A stretch of DNA of 64,000 nucleotides from Lonepinella koalarum (lineage in GTDB: Bacteria > Pseudomonadota > Gammaproteobacteria > Enterobacterales > Pasteurellaceae): the NCBI RefSeq assembly GCF_042926695.1, contig NZ_CP170642.1:1674001-1738000 (forward strand), written 5' to 3'. The notes under the pieces are model-generated. The model was not told the origin of the DNA. It saw nothing but the letters and a program-made list of their open reading frames with translations, and did no database searches. Shown one piece after another: positions 7,030-16,229 of this stretch (within the stretch, counting starts at the first letter, position 1; every line of letters begins with the position of its first letter). Made by a program: the position numbers and the translations under genes.

Positions 7030-9297
7030 ATGTCAGATTTACGTCAAGCTGCTTTAGATTTTCACGAATTTCCAAAACCTGGAAAAATTGAAGTTACTCC
7101 AACCAAATCACTAGCCACTCAACGAGATTTAGCGCTTGCCTATTCACCAGGTGTTGCGGAACCATGTTTAGATATTCAAGCGGATCCCGCCAAAGCCTAT
7201 CGTTATACGTCTAAAGGCAATTTAGTTGCGGTGATTTCTAACGGGTCGGCGGTACTTGGGTTAGGTAATATCGGGGCGTTAGCAGGTAAGCCTGTAATGG
7301 AAGGGAAAGGCGTGTTATTTAAAAAATTCGCTGGTGTAGATGTGTTTGATATTGAGATTGATGAAAAAGATCCCGATAAATTAGTGGAAATCATTGCCTC
7401 CCTTGAGCCAACTTTTGGGGGGATTAACCTTGAAGATATTAAAGCCCCTGAATGTTTCTATATAGAGCAAAAATTACGTGAACGTATGCACATTCCTGTC
7501 TTCCATGATGACCAACACGGTACAGCGATTATCAGCTCGGCGGCTGTGTTAAACGGTTTACGTATTGTGGGTAAAAAAATTGAAGACGTGCGTTTAGTCG
7601 CATCAGGTGCAGGTGCCGCCTCTATTGCGTGTTTGAATTTATTGGTTTCACTTGGCATGAAACGGGAAAATATCGTGGTTTGCGACTCTAAAGGGGTAAT
7701 CTACAAAAACCGTGATGACCGTATGGACGACACTAAAAAACTCTATGCCATTGATGATAACGGCACACGTTCATTAGGCGATGTGATTGAAAATGCGGAC
7801 ATTTTCTTAGGCTGTTCCGCCAAAGGCTTATTGACTGCTGAAATGGTAAAATCCATGGCAGCCAGTCCATTGATTTTGGCATTAGCAAACCCTGATCCTG
7901 AAATCACTCCACCTGAAGCCAAAGCGGCTCGTGCCGATGCGATTGTATGTACAGGTCGTTCTGACTATCCTAACCAAGTCAACAATGTGCTTTGTTTCCC
8001 ATTCATTTTCCGTGGTGCATTAGATGTAAGTGCGACCACCATTAATGAAGAAATGAAAATGGCGGCAGTGCATGCTATTGCAGATCTTGCTCTTGCAGAA
8101 CAAAATGAAGTCGTTACTTCGGCTTATGGTGGCAACGAAGTGTCTTTCGGTCCTGATTATATTATTCCAAAACCATTCGATCCACGCTTAATCGTGCGTA
8201 TTGCTCCAGCGGTAGCGAAAGCGGCAATGGATAGCGGTGTGGCAACTCGTCCAATTACTGATTGGGACGCTTATTTAGAAACATTAACGCAATTCGTTTA
8301 CAAAACCAATTTGTTTATGAAACCTGTGTTTGACCAAGCGAAAAAAGACAAAAAACGGGTCTTATTAGCGGATGGTGAAGAAACTCGTATTTTACACGCA
8401 GTACAAGAAATTTCTGGTCTTGGTATTGCTTACCCAGTGTTAGTGGGTCGTAATGATGTTATCCAACAAAAAATCAAAAAACTGGGTTTAAAAATTGAAG
8501 TAGGTAAAGATTTTGATGTGTTAAGTACCGATAATCCAGAAATCTTTGAAAAATGCTGGAGCTTGTATCATAACAAAATGAAACGCAATGGCGTTACCGC
8601 TGCCATGGCAAAACGCCGTATGATGAATAACTCAGCAGCTATCGGTTCAGCATTATTAGAATTAGATTATGCAGATGCTATGTTATGTGGATTAGTTGGT
8701 ACTTATTCATCCAGTTTGAGTTTATTAACCGAAATTGTAGGTGTTAAAGATAATGTAAAAGTACCTGCTACAGTAAATGGTTTAGTGCTTGCTGATCGTA
8801 ACTTATTCTTAGCTGATACCTTCGTAAATACAGATCCAGATGTAGAAGAATTGGCAGAAATTACCTTAATGGCCGCTGAAGAAGTTCGCCGCTTTGGTAT
8901 TGAACCCCAAGTGGCATTAATTTCACATTCTAACTATGGTTCATCTGATCACCCAAGTGCGGTGAAAATGCGTCAAGTTTTACGATTAGTTAATCAATTA
9001 GATCCAACTCTAATCATTGATGGCGAAATGCATTGTGATGTGGCATTAACCGAAAGTTTACGTAACGAAATAATGCCAGACAGTCCATTAAAAGGAGCGG
9101 CAAATCTATTAATTATGCCAAATATGGAATCGGCTCGTATTAGTTTAAACTTATTGCAAGGTACGCATACCCCGATTACTATCGGTCCAATTTTAATGGG
9201 TATCAAAAAACCGGCTCATATTTTGACATCAAAATCTTCTGTTCGTCGCATTATTAATATGGTGGCAGTAGCTGCGGTGAAAGCCCAACAAGCATAG
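7030..9297 (+). CDS. maeB: NADP-dependent malic enzyme with C-terminal Pta-like domain
   Basis: The enzyme converts malate to pyruvate plus CO2 with reduction of NADP. The 755-residue form (start at 7030 after AAAAAGGATC) matches large MaeB enzymes. Its N-terminal malic domain has YSPGVAEPC and FHDDQHGTAI, followed by an NAD(P)-binding domain and the fused phosphotransacetylase-like domain from about residue 430 (VLLADGEETRILHA onward). The Pta-like part of this family is regulatory rather than catalytic. The upstream in-frame extension (29 codons) is hydrophobic and lacks a ribosome site, so it was not used. It stands alone between mqsRA and a terminator. A perfect uptake sequence lies at 8955-8963. 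Confidence 0.96.
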   Translation: MSDLRQAALDFHEFPKPGKIEVTPTKSLATQRDLALAYSPGVAEPCLDIQADPAKAYRYTSKGNLVAVISNGSAVLGLGNIGALAGKPVMEGKGVLFKKFAGVDVFDIEIDEKDPDKLVEIIASLEPTFGGINLEDIKAPECFYIEQKLRERMHIPVFHDDQHGTAIISSAAVLNGLRIVGKKIEDVRLVASGAGAASIACLNLLVSLGMKRENIVVCDSKGVIYKNRDDRMDDTKKLYAIDDNGTRSLGDVIENADIFLGCSAKGLLTAEMVKSMAASPLILALANPDPEITPPEAKAARADAIVCTGRSDYPNQVNNVLCFPFIFRGALDVSATTINEEMKMAAVHAIADLALAEQNEVVTSAYGGNEVSFGPDYIIPKPFDPRLIVRIAPAVAKAAMDSGVATRPITDWDAYLETLTQFVYKTNLFMKPVFDQAKKDKKRVLLADGEETRILHAVQEISGLGIAYPVLVGRNDVIQQKIKKLGLKIEVGKDFDVLSTDNPEIFEKCWSLYHNKMKRNGVTAAMAKRRMMNNSAAIGSALLELDYADAMLCGLVGTYSSSLSLLTEIVGVKDNVKVPATVNGLVLADRNLFLADTFVNTDPDVEELAEITLMAAEEVRRFGIEPQVALISHSNYGSSDHPSAVKMRQVLRLVNQLDPTLIIDGEMHCDVALTESLRNEIMPDSPLKGAANLLIMPNMESARISLNLLQGTHTPITIGPILMGIKKPAHILTSKSSVRRIINMVAVAAVKAQQA

Positions 9298-9314
9298 TAA
9301 AATAGTTGCTTTCA

Positions 9315-9341
9315 AAACTGCCTTGTTTAACAGGGCAGTTT
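9315..9341. terminator. Terminator after maeB
   Basis: The arms AAACTGCCTTG and CAGGGCAGTTT form a stem of about 11 bp with one G-U pair, followed by a T-rich tail (TATTATATTTTATT). It lies between the convergent maeB and membrane sulfatase genes and may serve both. Confidence 0.8.
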
Positions 9342-9352
9342 ATTATATTTTA

Positions 9353-10948
9353 TTATTTATACACAGGTAATTTATCTTCTTTTAATTCCGCAAAAGGTAC
9401 TTCTTTTTCAAAATTAAAGACCTTAATATCTGTATCATTTTTCTCCGAAAAGAAATCATAATCTGTATTCAGTTCTTGGGCTTGAATGCCTAACCATTGT
9501 GCAAAACCATACATAAAATGCATTGCACTACGTTGCACATTCACTATTTTTCTGTGCGTATCATCACTGGATAATTTAAAGAATGGCACTTCGTAATTCT
9601 GTTTAAACTCACTTCCATGGGTTAAACTTAATTCATTTTTGTCTTCTTTATTAATATAAGATAAACCATGATCAGAAAAATAAATCAATGAATAACGTTG
9701 CTGTTGCTGTTTCAATAAGGCAACCACATTTTCAATCAGAGCATCCGTTTTTAATATACTACTAGCATAACAGGAAAGGGACTTATTAACAAAATCAATA
9801 GTTACTTTATCATTCACCCGATCGCAGAATTTTGCATGGGATCCCATAAGATGTAATACAAACAATCGATTTCCTTCTGTGGCTGTTTGATTCATTTGTG
9901 CGGCAAACATTTCAAGTAACTTATCGTCATCGACATAACTTGTATTAAATGCTCCTTTTTTAGTAAAAAGATGTACATCCGCTGAAGCACCAATGCGACT
10001 AGCAATAGTATCATATTTTCCCATACTACCTTGGTTTGATAGCCAAATAGTTTTAAAATTTGCCGCTTTCGCTAAGGTAATAATATTATACGCATAATTG
10101 ACTTTTTTAGTTTTTTGATCTTTCAAATATAAAGAATAAAGTAAAGAATGATAAGTCGCTGGGGCGGCAGAAATATAACCACTATTAATATACCCCTTAG
10201 TTTGATCTAAAAATGGCGTGGTTGGTAAATGAAAACCATAGGTTGATACCCAATCTCGTCGGACACTTTCACCAATAATCAGAACATAATTTTTATATTT
10301 AGGTTGTACGGAAGATAGCTGCCATGGGGAAGGTATGTTTATTAAATTTTCTAGTTCATTTTTCTCATTATAATAGCTATTAATACTTTCATAAATATTA
10401 GTATAGAAAGCAATAACATTTACGGGAGTATTGGTTAAACTCCAAGCGGTATCTTCTAATCCATCTAGTTGCTTAACATATAATTTTGTCGGCAACCAAA
10501 GAATACTAAATAATAATATTAAAAATAAAATGCTATGCAATATTTTTTTATTATCAGTGGGTTTATTATATTTCTCCACTCTAAATAAAATAAATGCAGA
10601 AAAAACAAATATTAGTGGTATAAAAAAATTTGATATTTTCAACTGTTGAAGAAACGATAAAGACTCATCCATATTGGTTTCAATAAAGGCAGCAACAATT
10701 CCTGAATTTAATGATCCATAACGTAAATCTACCGGGTAATATAAAAATAATGTAATAGTGATAAAACCTACCAGCCAAAAGAATAACTTTCTATTTACGG
10801 CATAAACTAAATAATAAACAAGATAAGTACTAACAATCGCATAATGAATGGTACTTTCTGGAGAAATAAAGACTGTTAAAGCAGAAAAGAAAAGTAACCA
10901 AATATAGAATAATCTAGCTTCTAAATAACAACGAATTTTTTTTAACAT
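9353..10948 (-). CDS. Phosphoethanolamine-transferase-like inner-membrane sulfatase
   Basis: About 531 residues from the ATG at 10948. Four to five membrane helices fill the first 160 residues, then a periplasmic alkaline-phosphatase-superfamily domain follows. Metal-site motifs are visible: VLIIGESVRRDW (Glu227), the nucleophile-like threonine in SAAPATYHSL (about Thr265) and FSDHGLSY late in the domain. Enzymes of this type move phosphoethanolamine from phosphatidylethanolamine to lipopolysaccharide sugars or lipid A, changing surface charge and peptide resistance. Which acceptor is used cannot be told. The gene is monocistronic, just downstream of the terminator of the tad operon. Confidence 0.85.
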   Translation of the reverse strand: MLKKIRCYLEARLFYIWLLFFSALTVFISPESTIHYAIVSTYLVYYLVYAVNRKLFFWLVGFITITLFLYYPVDLRYGSLNSGIVAAFIETNMDESLSFLQQLKISNFFIPLIFVFSAFILFRVEKYNKPTDNKKILHSILFLILLFSILWLPTKLYVKQLDGLEDTAWSLTNTPVNVIAFYTNIYESINSYYNEKNELENLINIPSPWQLSSVQPKYKNYVLIIGESVRRDWVSTYGFHLPTTPFLDQTKGYINSGYISAAPATYHSLLYSLYLKDQKTKKVNYAYNIITLAKAANFKTIWLSNQGSMGKYDTIASRIGASADVHLFTKKGAFNTSYVDDDKLLEMFAAQMNQTATEGNRLFVLHLMGSHAKFCDRVNDKVTIDFVNKSLSCYASSILKTDALIENVVALLKQQQQRYSLIYFSDHGLSYINKEDKNELSLTHGSEFKQNYEVPFFKLSSDDTHRKIVNVQRSAMHFMYGFAQWLGIQAQELNTDYDFFSEKNDTDIKVFNFEKEVPFAELKEDKLPVYK

Positions 10949-10969
10949 AATACACAATAAAGAATAAGA

Positions 10970-11011
10970 AAATAAAAAAGTTTCCCAAAGACTACTGTGT
11001 TTTTGGGAAAC
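10970..11011 (-). terminator. Terminator of the tad operon
   Basis: On the minus strand GTTTCCCAAA (11011-11002) pairs perfectly with TTTGGGAAAC (10989-10980) and is followed by a T-run (TTTTTTATTTT). It lies directly after the tadG stop. Confidence 0.88.
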
Positions 11012-11022
11012 AAAAATAATTT

Positions 11023-12594
11023 TTAGTTCTTGTTAAAGGTAGGTTTCTCACTCAATGAATGTCCCACTTCTTCTTCTATACCCACAATTTGACGGAAAGT
11101 ATTAAGAAGTTGTTGTTTATTGCTCGCTTCGTAATAATCAGCACCAACACATTTTTTCCATGCTGTTTTCTGATCGGGTAAAAGTTCATAGCCAAAAGCG
11201 ACAAAAGCAATTCTTGTTGGACGTGTGGTATAACTAGCATCTTGTAAAGAATCCAATTTTTGTCTCACTTTCTCACAAAGTCCGTGATTAATAAGATCTA
11301 TGGTTGTTGTGATTGAAGTTTCGGCATAAGATGTAATTTCATCTCTCCCATCAGATAATACTAAGAGAATACGTTGTGTATTCGTTTTTAATTTTGCTGG
11401 CTGTGCTTCTGGATCATTATTTTTATCCATTAAATAATTCGCCCCTATCAATAAGCCTGAACTACTTAATGTCGCACCATTAGCTTTTAAACTACGAAAC
11501 TTATCATTCAAAGTAGAATGCTGTTCCTTAGTAAACCAAAAATCTGTTGTAGAATGATTGTCATTATCTTTTAAACAAAAGTCATTTTTTGAAAAACTAA
11601 CCGAATATGAAATATCAGTACCGTTAAAAGAAGCAATTTTATTAATTGTTGCAGATAAATCCACATTATTATTAATATAAGAAACAAGCTCATAAAAGTT
11701 TGTTCGATTTGAAAGAGGTAATTTACTAGAGCGCCCCTTAAAAGAGAAAGGTAAATAACAATAACCTGTATTGTTTTTTTGTTGTGCTCCCAAAGCAAAG
11801 GCTGTAAAACCTATACGATTAAACGGACTAATATTTCGATTTTCTCTTTCGGCTTTTGATACATCTAATAAATCATTACCAATAGATTCTACCACATCTT
11901 TAAGAATCGCTAACTTAGAATTATTATATAGATATGTTTCTCTATTATTAACATCAGAATTCATAGAACCACTAAAGTCACTCACCAACATTAAATCCAA
12001 TGGCGCAACTTCATCAAGATTTTTCTGTGCATAAATTGCACCAGAAGAAATATTGTTTACTTTTGCAAAAGATAAAGGTTGATCTTTTAAATAGATCCAA
12101 GATGGGCGGTCAAAATTACCACTCACATAACAAGCTACGGTTTTAGAATTCGCCCCTAAATCGTTATTAATCGTGCCACAATAATAATCATATTGATCTT
12201 TAACTTCTTGATTATTCGGACGGTAAGTATTACCTAAATAATAACTACGTACAATCCCCGAAACTAATTCTTTATTACGCTTATCTTGCTGCTCCATTAA
12301 TTTTTCTTTAGGATCAAGACTATCACTTGGCTGACGTGTAACATCGTAATGTTTTGGATTTTGTCTATTAGCATTATTTTCTGTCACCAAAGCTAAACTT
12401 GCCTGTTCCATACCTTGCACAAAACGGGCTTTATCTAATAAGAGACCTGAGCCATCTACCGCAAAAGCAATTAACCCAAGTAAAACAAAAGAAAGTATTC
12501 CCATCATAACGGTATAAACACCACTTTCATTTTTATAAAACTGAAACAAGGTGTTATACCCTGGTTTAGCAAAATAAAATATCTTTTTCATCAT
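11023..12594 (-). CDS. tadG: TadG, vWA-domain Tad pilus-associated protein
   Basis: The 523-residue protein has a short cytoplasmic start and a TadE/G-like membrane segment (residues 25-48, SGVYTVMMGILSFVLLGLIA). A large extracytoplasmic region contains a von Willebrand A domain with the metal site DFSGS at 206-210. It is the last gene of the Tad operon. TadG homologues are needed for Flp pilus display and may act as minor pilus or anchoring proteins. A TadG in this place matches the Aggregatibacter order. A second ATG directly follows the first, so the start is uncertain by one codon. Confidence 0.9.
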   Translation of the reverse strand: MMKKIFYFAKPGYNTLFQFYKNESGVYTVMMGILSFVLLGLIAFAVDGSGLLLDKARFVQGMEQASLALVTENNANRQNPKHYDVTRQPSDSLDPKEKLMEQQDKRNKELVSGIVRSYYLGNTYRPNNQEVKDQYDYYCGTINNDLGANSKTVACYVSGNFDRPSWIYLKDQPLSFAKVNNISSGAIYAQKNLDEVAPLDLMLVSDFSGSMNSDVNNRETYLYNNSKLAILKDVVESIGNDLLDVSKAERENRNISPFNRIGFTAFALGAQQKNNTGYCYLPFSFKGRSSKLPLSNRTNFYELVSYINNNVDLSATINKIASFNGTDISYSVSFSKNDFCLKDNDNHSTTDFWFTKEQHSTLNDKFRSLKANGATLSSSGLLIGANYLMDKNNDPEAQPAKLKTNTQRILLVLSDGRDEITSYAETSITTTIDLINHGLCEKVRQKLDSLQDASYTTRPTRIAFVAFGYELLPDQKTAWKKCVGADYYEASNKQQLLNTFRQIVGIEEEVGHSLSEKPTFNKN

Positions 12595-12613
12595 AAAATC
12601 TCTTATATAATTA

Positions 12614-13207
12614 TTAACGAGACACGCCTAAAGAACTAGAACGTAACATTCCGTCTAATTTAGTACTATCTTTCGCTAATAAGGCTCTAAATAAACCACT
12701 ACCAATATTCATACAAACCGTTACTTGATACAGTGGAATTTTCCGTTCACCGTTAATCTCTGAACGAGGTGATAAGTCTTTTAACTTATCTAATGATGTA
12801 GCTGGAGGACATTTGCTATCATCTCCTAATTTTGTATGCGGTAAAATTGGTGTTTCCCCCGTAAAAGTTAGCTGTTCCAAAACAATTATCACATCATTGT
12901 CATGGCTATTATCTCCATACAGAATTTGTGATGCTAATTTCCGAAAAGTAACTAGATCGCTATTTGTTATTGTTTTACTACCTGAAATTGTCTCATCATA
13001 CAATTGCCGGCGTTCGCGCAATACATTCACTAATGAATAAGAAGCATTATCTAATTTACCTAGACTTGAACGCATAAAAACTAAATCTGCCATAAAAGCA
13101 AAGATAAAAGCCAACACGATCATGATAAGAACAAACTCAATAGCGACCGAGCCTTTTTCATTGCTAGAAAAAAATTTAATTCGTGTAGTCAAATTTCGAT
13201 CTTTCAT
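12614..13207 (-). CDS. tadF: TadF, minor pseudopilin
   Basis: The 197-residue protein has a short basic leader ending NEKG, then SVAIEFVLIMIVLAFIFAF. This is the TadE/TadF pseudopilin motif with Glu at position +5 after the predicted processing glycine. TadV is expected to process it. The start lies inside the end of tadE (32-base overlap), suggesting coupled translation, and tadG begins 19 bases after its stop. Confidence 0.9.
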   Translation of the reverse strand: MKDRNLTTRIKFFSSNEKGSVAIEFVLIMIVLAFIFAFMADLVFMRSSLGKLDNASYSLVNVLRERRQLYDETISGSKTITNSDLVTFRKLASQILYGDNSHDNDVIIVLEQLTFTGETPILPHTKLGDDSKCPPATSLDKLKDLSPRSEINGERKIPLYQVTVCMNIGSGLFRALLAKDSTKLDGMLRSSSLGVSR

Positions 13208-13727
13208 ATTCTTGTACCATTACAATTTTTCTTTCTAATAAATGATTCGTCCAACTTGTCGGCAAAAACGGCAGTGGCACAATAGGACTATAATTATATT
13301 TCAATATGTATAATGCCAATGCTGCATTGCGACCTATCGAAGTAGATGTCTGTTTATTTTGTGTAACTTCTGATTGTATAAAATTTTGATTAGCTAAATG
13401 CTCAACACTATCTACATATTTCACTTCTACTTCTAATGAATTACGATGTTCCGCTAATAAACCGATGGTTGCACTTTCTAAACTTTGACGTTGCTCCAAT
13501 AACGTCTTTTTAAACAAGGTCGCATAATCATTATTGGGTGCCTGTTGGTTTTTAACTATTCTCACACTCTCCGCAATGGCTAAATCCCAATAGGCAGAAA
13601 TAACTGCTAAGCGACACAATTCAAAAATCATAAACACCACAAAAAAGAAAACACCAATTGTGATCGAAAATTCTATACTAGAAACCCCATTAGGGTTTAC
13701 TAGCATTCTCTTTAAATTCTTTATCAT
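13176..13727 (-). CDS. tadE: TadE, minor pseudopilin
   Basis: The 183-residue protein has a leader ending NPNG, then VSSIEFSITIGVFFFVVFMIF, a TadE-type prepilin motif with Glu at +5 and a single hydrophobic helix. It is processed by the TadV peptidase in related systems and required for pilus assembly. It lies 24 bases after tadD and overlaps tadF. Its size and place match tadE of Aggregatibacter and Pasteurella. Confidence 0.9.
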   Translation of the reverse strand: MIKNLKRMLVNPNGVSSIEFSITIGVFFFVVFMIFELCRLAVISAYWDLAIAESVRIVKNQQAPNNDYATLFKKTLLEQRQSLESATIGLLAEHRNSLEVEVKYVDSVEHLANQNFIQSEVTQNKQTSTSIGRNAALALYILKYNYSPIVPLPFLPTSWTNHLLERKIVMVQEYERSKFDYTN

Positions 13728-13751
13728 AAATTAACCTTTTTATCATTTTGA

Positions 13752-14501
13752 TTATTCATGTGCGGTGATTTTTTCTGCCTTTTTTAATGCTGCAATCAGA
13801 TCATCCGGCGATGTATTTAAACGCTCTTTACGAATAATATCTAAAGCATAATCTGTATCATTGTTTTTAACTAAAGCAAAAACGAGATTATGAATTAATC
13901 GTTGATTTTTCACTCCATTTAAATATTGCGGAAGTAAGAGATCCACTGCATTACGGTAATCATTATTAATAATGCTTAACATTGCTATATTATTAATTGC
14001 TGTAACATCGTTAAGAAAAAATTCTCTTGCTTTTCCCATATCCTCTTGAGCATCAGATAAACGCCCCATATGTGCGAAAGCAATACCACGTAAATTATAA
14101 GTTTCCGCATTTCTCGAATCTTGCTGAAGCATCGCATTGGCAATCGAAATCGCTTGAGGATATTGTTGTAGTTGAATTAAATTTTTAATCTGTAAAATAC
14201 TCGCTTGAGTGGCTAAAGGACTTTGCGAGTTTAATAAAGGTGTTAAATATAATATAGAAGATTGATTATCCCCTTTTATGTAATAACTATTTGCTAATTT
14301 ATAGCGCACATTTGGATCATCGTTTATTTTTAATGAATCACGGTAAAGCGAAATTAATCCACCATAATTTCTTGTGCTTTCATAAAGTTTTTCTTTTGCA
14401 TCAAAATTCTCTGCAGTTAACGGTTTATTGAAGTTTGCACAAGCCGTTAAAGAAACAACGAAACCTAAAAATAATACTTTTTTAATTAAATTAAAATACA
14501 T
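13752..14501 (-). CDS. tadD: TadD, TPR lipoprotein
   Basis: The 249-residue protein has a lipoprotein signal peptide with lipobox LTAC (Cys21) and consecutive TPR-like helices (for example RYKLANSYYIKGDNQSSILY and ETYNLRGIAFAHMGR). TadD is the pilotin-like lipoprotein thought to help the RcpA secretin assemble. Its first codons overlap the end of tadC by 11 bases. A near-miss uptake sequence (TGTGCGGTG) lies at its 3' end. Confidence 0.9.
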   Translation of the reverse strand: MYFNLIKKVLFLGFVVSLTACANFNKPLTAENFDAKEKLYESTRNYGGLISLYRDSLKINDDPNVRYKLANSYYIKGDNQSSILYLTPLLNSQSPLATQASILQIKNLIQLQQYPQAISIANAMLQQDSRNAETYNLRGIAFAHMGRLSDAQEDMGKAREFFLNDVTAINNIAMLSIINNDYRNAVDLLLPQYLNGVKNQRLIHNLVFALVKNNDTDYALDIIRKERLNTSPDDLIAALKKAEKITAHE

Positions 14502-15348
14502 TTGGAAATACCCTCATTGCACCTGGTGCTAAAATTAAAATAACGATTGGAAACATAATAAAAACAATTAATGGAATACTCATTTTGGCAGCTAGTGTGC
14601 CTAATTTTTCTTCTATTTCTAACAATTGCATCTCTCGAATATCGGCAGATAATTGCGTTAAATGCGAATAAATTGAAGAACCAAAATTAAGACTTTGCTG
14701 CAATACAGTACAAAACATACGAATTTCTTTAGTCGGTAAAGAAATTGCTAGATCTTGTAAAGCTGCACTAAGACCGGTAATTTCAGATTTCCGAATAATA
14801 CGTAACATCACATAAGTAAGATCAGGATTTAATACTTCAAAATCGCTTGCAACACGTTTTAGCGCTGCATCAATACTTATCCCCGTCTGTACACAGACAG
14901 CCACAAGGTCAACAAATCCCGGCAAATCTGCCATGATTTTCTTTACTTTTCTTTTTAATACTGAACTGGTTGTCATCCCTGGAATAAGAATAACAAAAAC
15001 AAATATCCCTGCTCCTGCCAATACTAATGTAATTAAATCATCTTGTAGGTTAAAAAGATAATAAACACCGAATAAAAAGAATGTTAATAATAACTTAAGT
15101 TTTAAATTCTTATCAAAAATCCCTAATATCTTAAGCAGCGTATTATTATTTATTAATAATAGTTCTAGCTCAAGTTGTTGTTTATTTTGACCTTGCTGAG
15201 TTTCTGTATTATCTTTCTCTTTTGGTTTTTCACCTGAAATATATTCTTTATTTCGTTCTAATTTCTTCTTAGTAGAAAAGGCAACGAATAATAAAATCAT
15301 TCCAAATAATGTTAATGCGAAATAGTATAAAAATACGTTCAATGTCAT
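14491..15348 (-). CDS. tadC: TadC, inner-membrane platform protein
   Basis: The protein is about 285 residues from the ATG at 15348, which overlaps the tadB stop as ATGA and has GAGGAAG upstream. It has a T2SS-F domain (VDLVAVCVQTGISIDAAL and LPTKEIRMFCTVLQQSLNFG) flanked by membrane helices. With TadB it forms the inner-membrane platform driven by the TadA ATPase. The eight-codon longer frame would start inside tadB and is unlikely. Confidence 0.92.
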   Translation of the reverse strand: MTLNVFLYYFALTLFGMILLFVAFSTKKKLERNKEYISGEKPKEKDNTETQQGQNKQQLELELLLINNNTLLKILGIFDKNLKLKLLLTFFLFGVYYLFNLQDDLITLVLAGAGIFVFVILIPGMTTSSVLKRKVKKIMADLPGFVDLVAVCVQTGISIDAALKRVASDFEVLNPDLTYVMLRIIRKSEITGLSAALQDLAISLPTKEIRMFCTVLQQSLNFGSSIYSHLTQLSADIREMQLLEIEEKLGTLAAKMSIPLIVFIMFPIVILILAPGAMRVFPNVF

Positions 15349-16229
15349 GTTGACTTCCTCATTAACCACCAAATAATGGACATACCAAAAATTTCACTGC
15401 CAAGTACGTAATAAAGAATAATACGACCGTTTGGATCATCAATCACATAATCAAAATTATCCGGCATAGTAAATTTCATAATAATAAAAAATATTACTGG
15501 GAAAGCGCCTACAATCATAGCTGACATACGAGCTTCCGATGTCATTGCTTTCTTTTTCTTTTCCATTTTTTTACTGTCTGCAATCACTCGACCTAATCGA
15601 GAAATAACTTCCCGCATTTGACCTCCTTTATCAAGATTAATACGAATAATCGTAATAAAAAAATAGAACTCTTTATAGGGATAACGGTTATAGCTATCGT
15701 TAAAAACTGAATAAGCATCTTCACCAATCGACAAACGTTTATGAATAATTTTAAATTCATCACCTAATTGTCCCGGAATATCTCTGCCACAATGTCCTAA
15801 TGCTTGCAATAAACCCGCTCCTGAAGACGTTGCTGAGTTCATTATTTGTATTACCTCAGGAAACATTTCTTCAAACACTTTTCTATTATGACGTTGTCCT
15901 TTTTTCCAAATAAAAAGAATAAAAAGGATTAAGAAAAGTCCAACAAAAACAAGTCTATCCAATTTAATAAATTCATAATTTAAGTAATAAATAATAAAAA
16001 ATACACTGAATGTAATTAGAATATTTCTAGTTAGATTCTTATTATTGCCAGAGACAAAATAATATTTCCATAATACTAATTTTGATTTCACTGTTTGAAT
16101 AAAATTAATAAATGTCTTAAATGAAATATTACGTTGATTAATTTTCTTGCGCGCAGAAAAGAAAATTGTTGCGGTATAAATAAATAATAATATACCAAAG
16201 GCTAGTATTAAGTAATATAGAATACTCAT
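15345..16229 (-). CDS. tadB: TadB, inner-membrane platform protein
   Basis: The start at 16229 overlaps the tadA stop as ATGA, giving about 294 residues. An N-terminal helix (MSILYYLILAFGILLFIYT) is followed by a T2SS-F domain (GAGLLQALGHCGRDIPGQL and INLDKGGQMREVISRLG) and C-terminal helices. It partners TadC. The 31-codon longer frame reads back into tadA in another frame and is not credible. Confidence 0.92.
   Translation of the reverse strand: MSILYYLILAFGILLFIYTATIFFSARKKINQRNISFKTFINFIQTVKSKLVLWKYYFVSGNNKNLTRNILITFSVFFIIYYLNYEFIKLDRLVFVGLFLILFILFIWKKGQRHNRKVFEEMFPEVIQIMNSATSSGAGLLQALGHCGRDIPGQLGDEFKIIHKRLSIGEDAYSVFNDSYNRYPYKEFYFFITIIRINLDKGGQMREVISRLGRVIADSKKMEKKKKAMTSEARMSAMIVGAFPVIFFIIMKFTMPDNFDYVIDDPNGRIILYYVLGSEIFGMSIIWWLMRKST

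Noticed and set aside
13757..13772. Possible uptake sequence at the tadD 3' end
   Set aside because: Reads TGTGCGGTG rather than AAGTGCGGT, so the 9-base core is not perfect.
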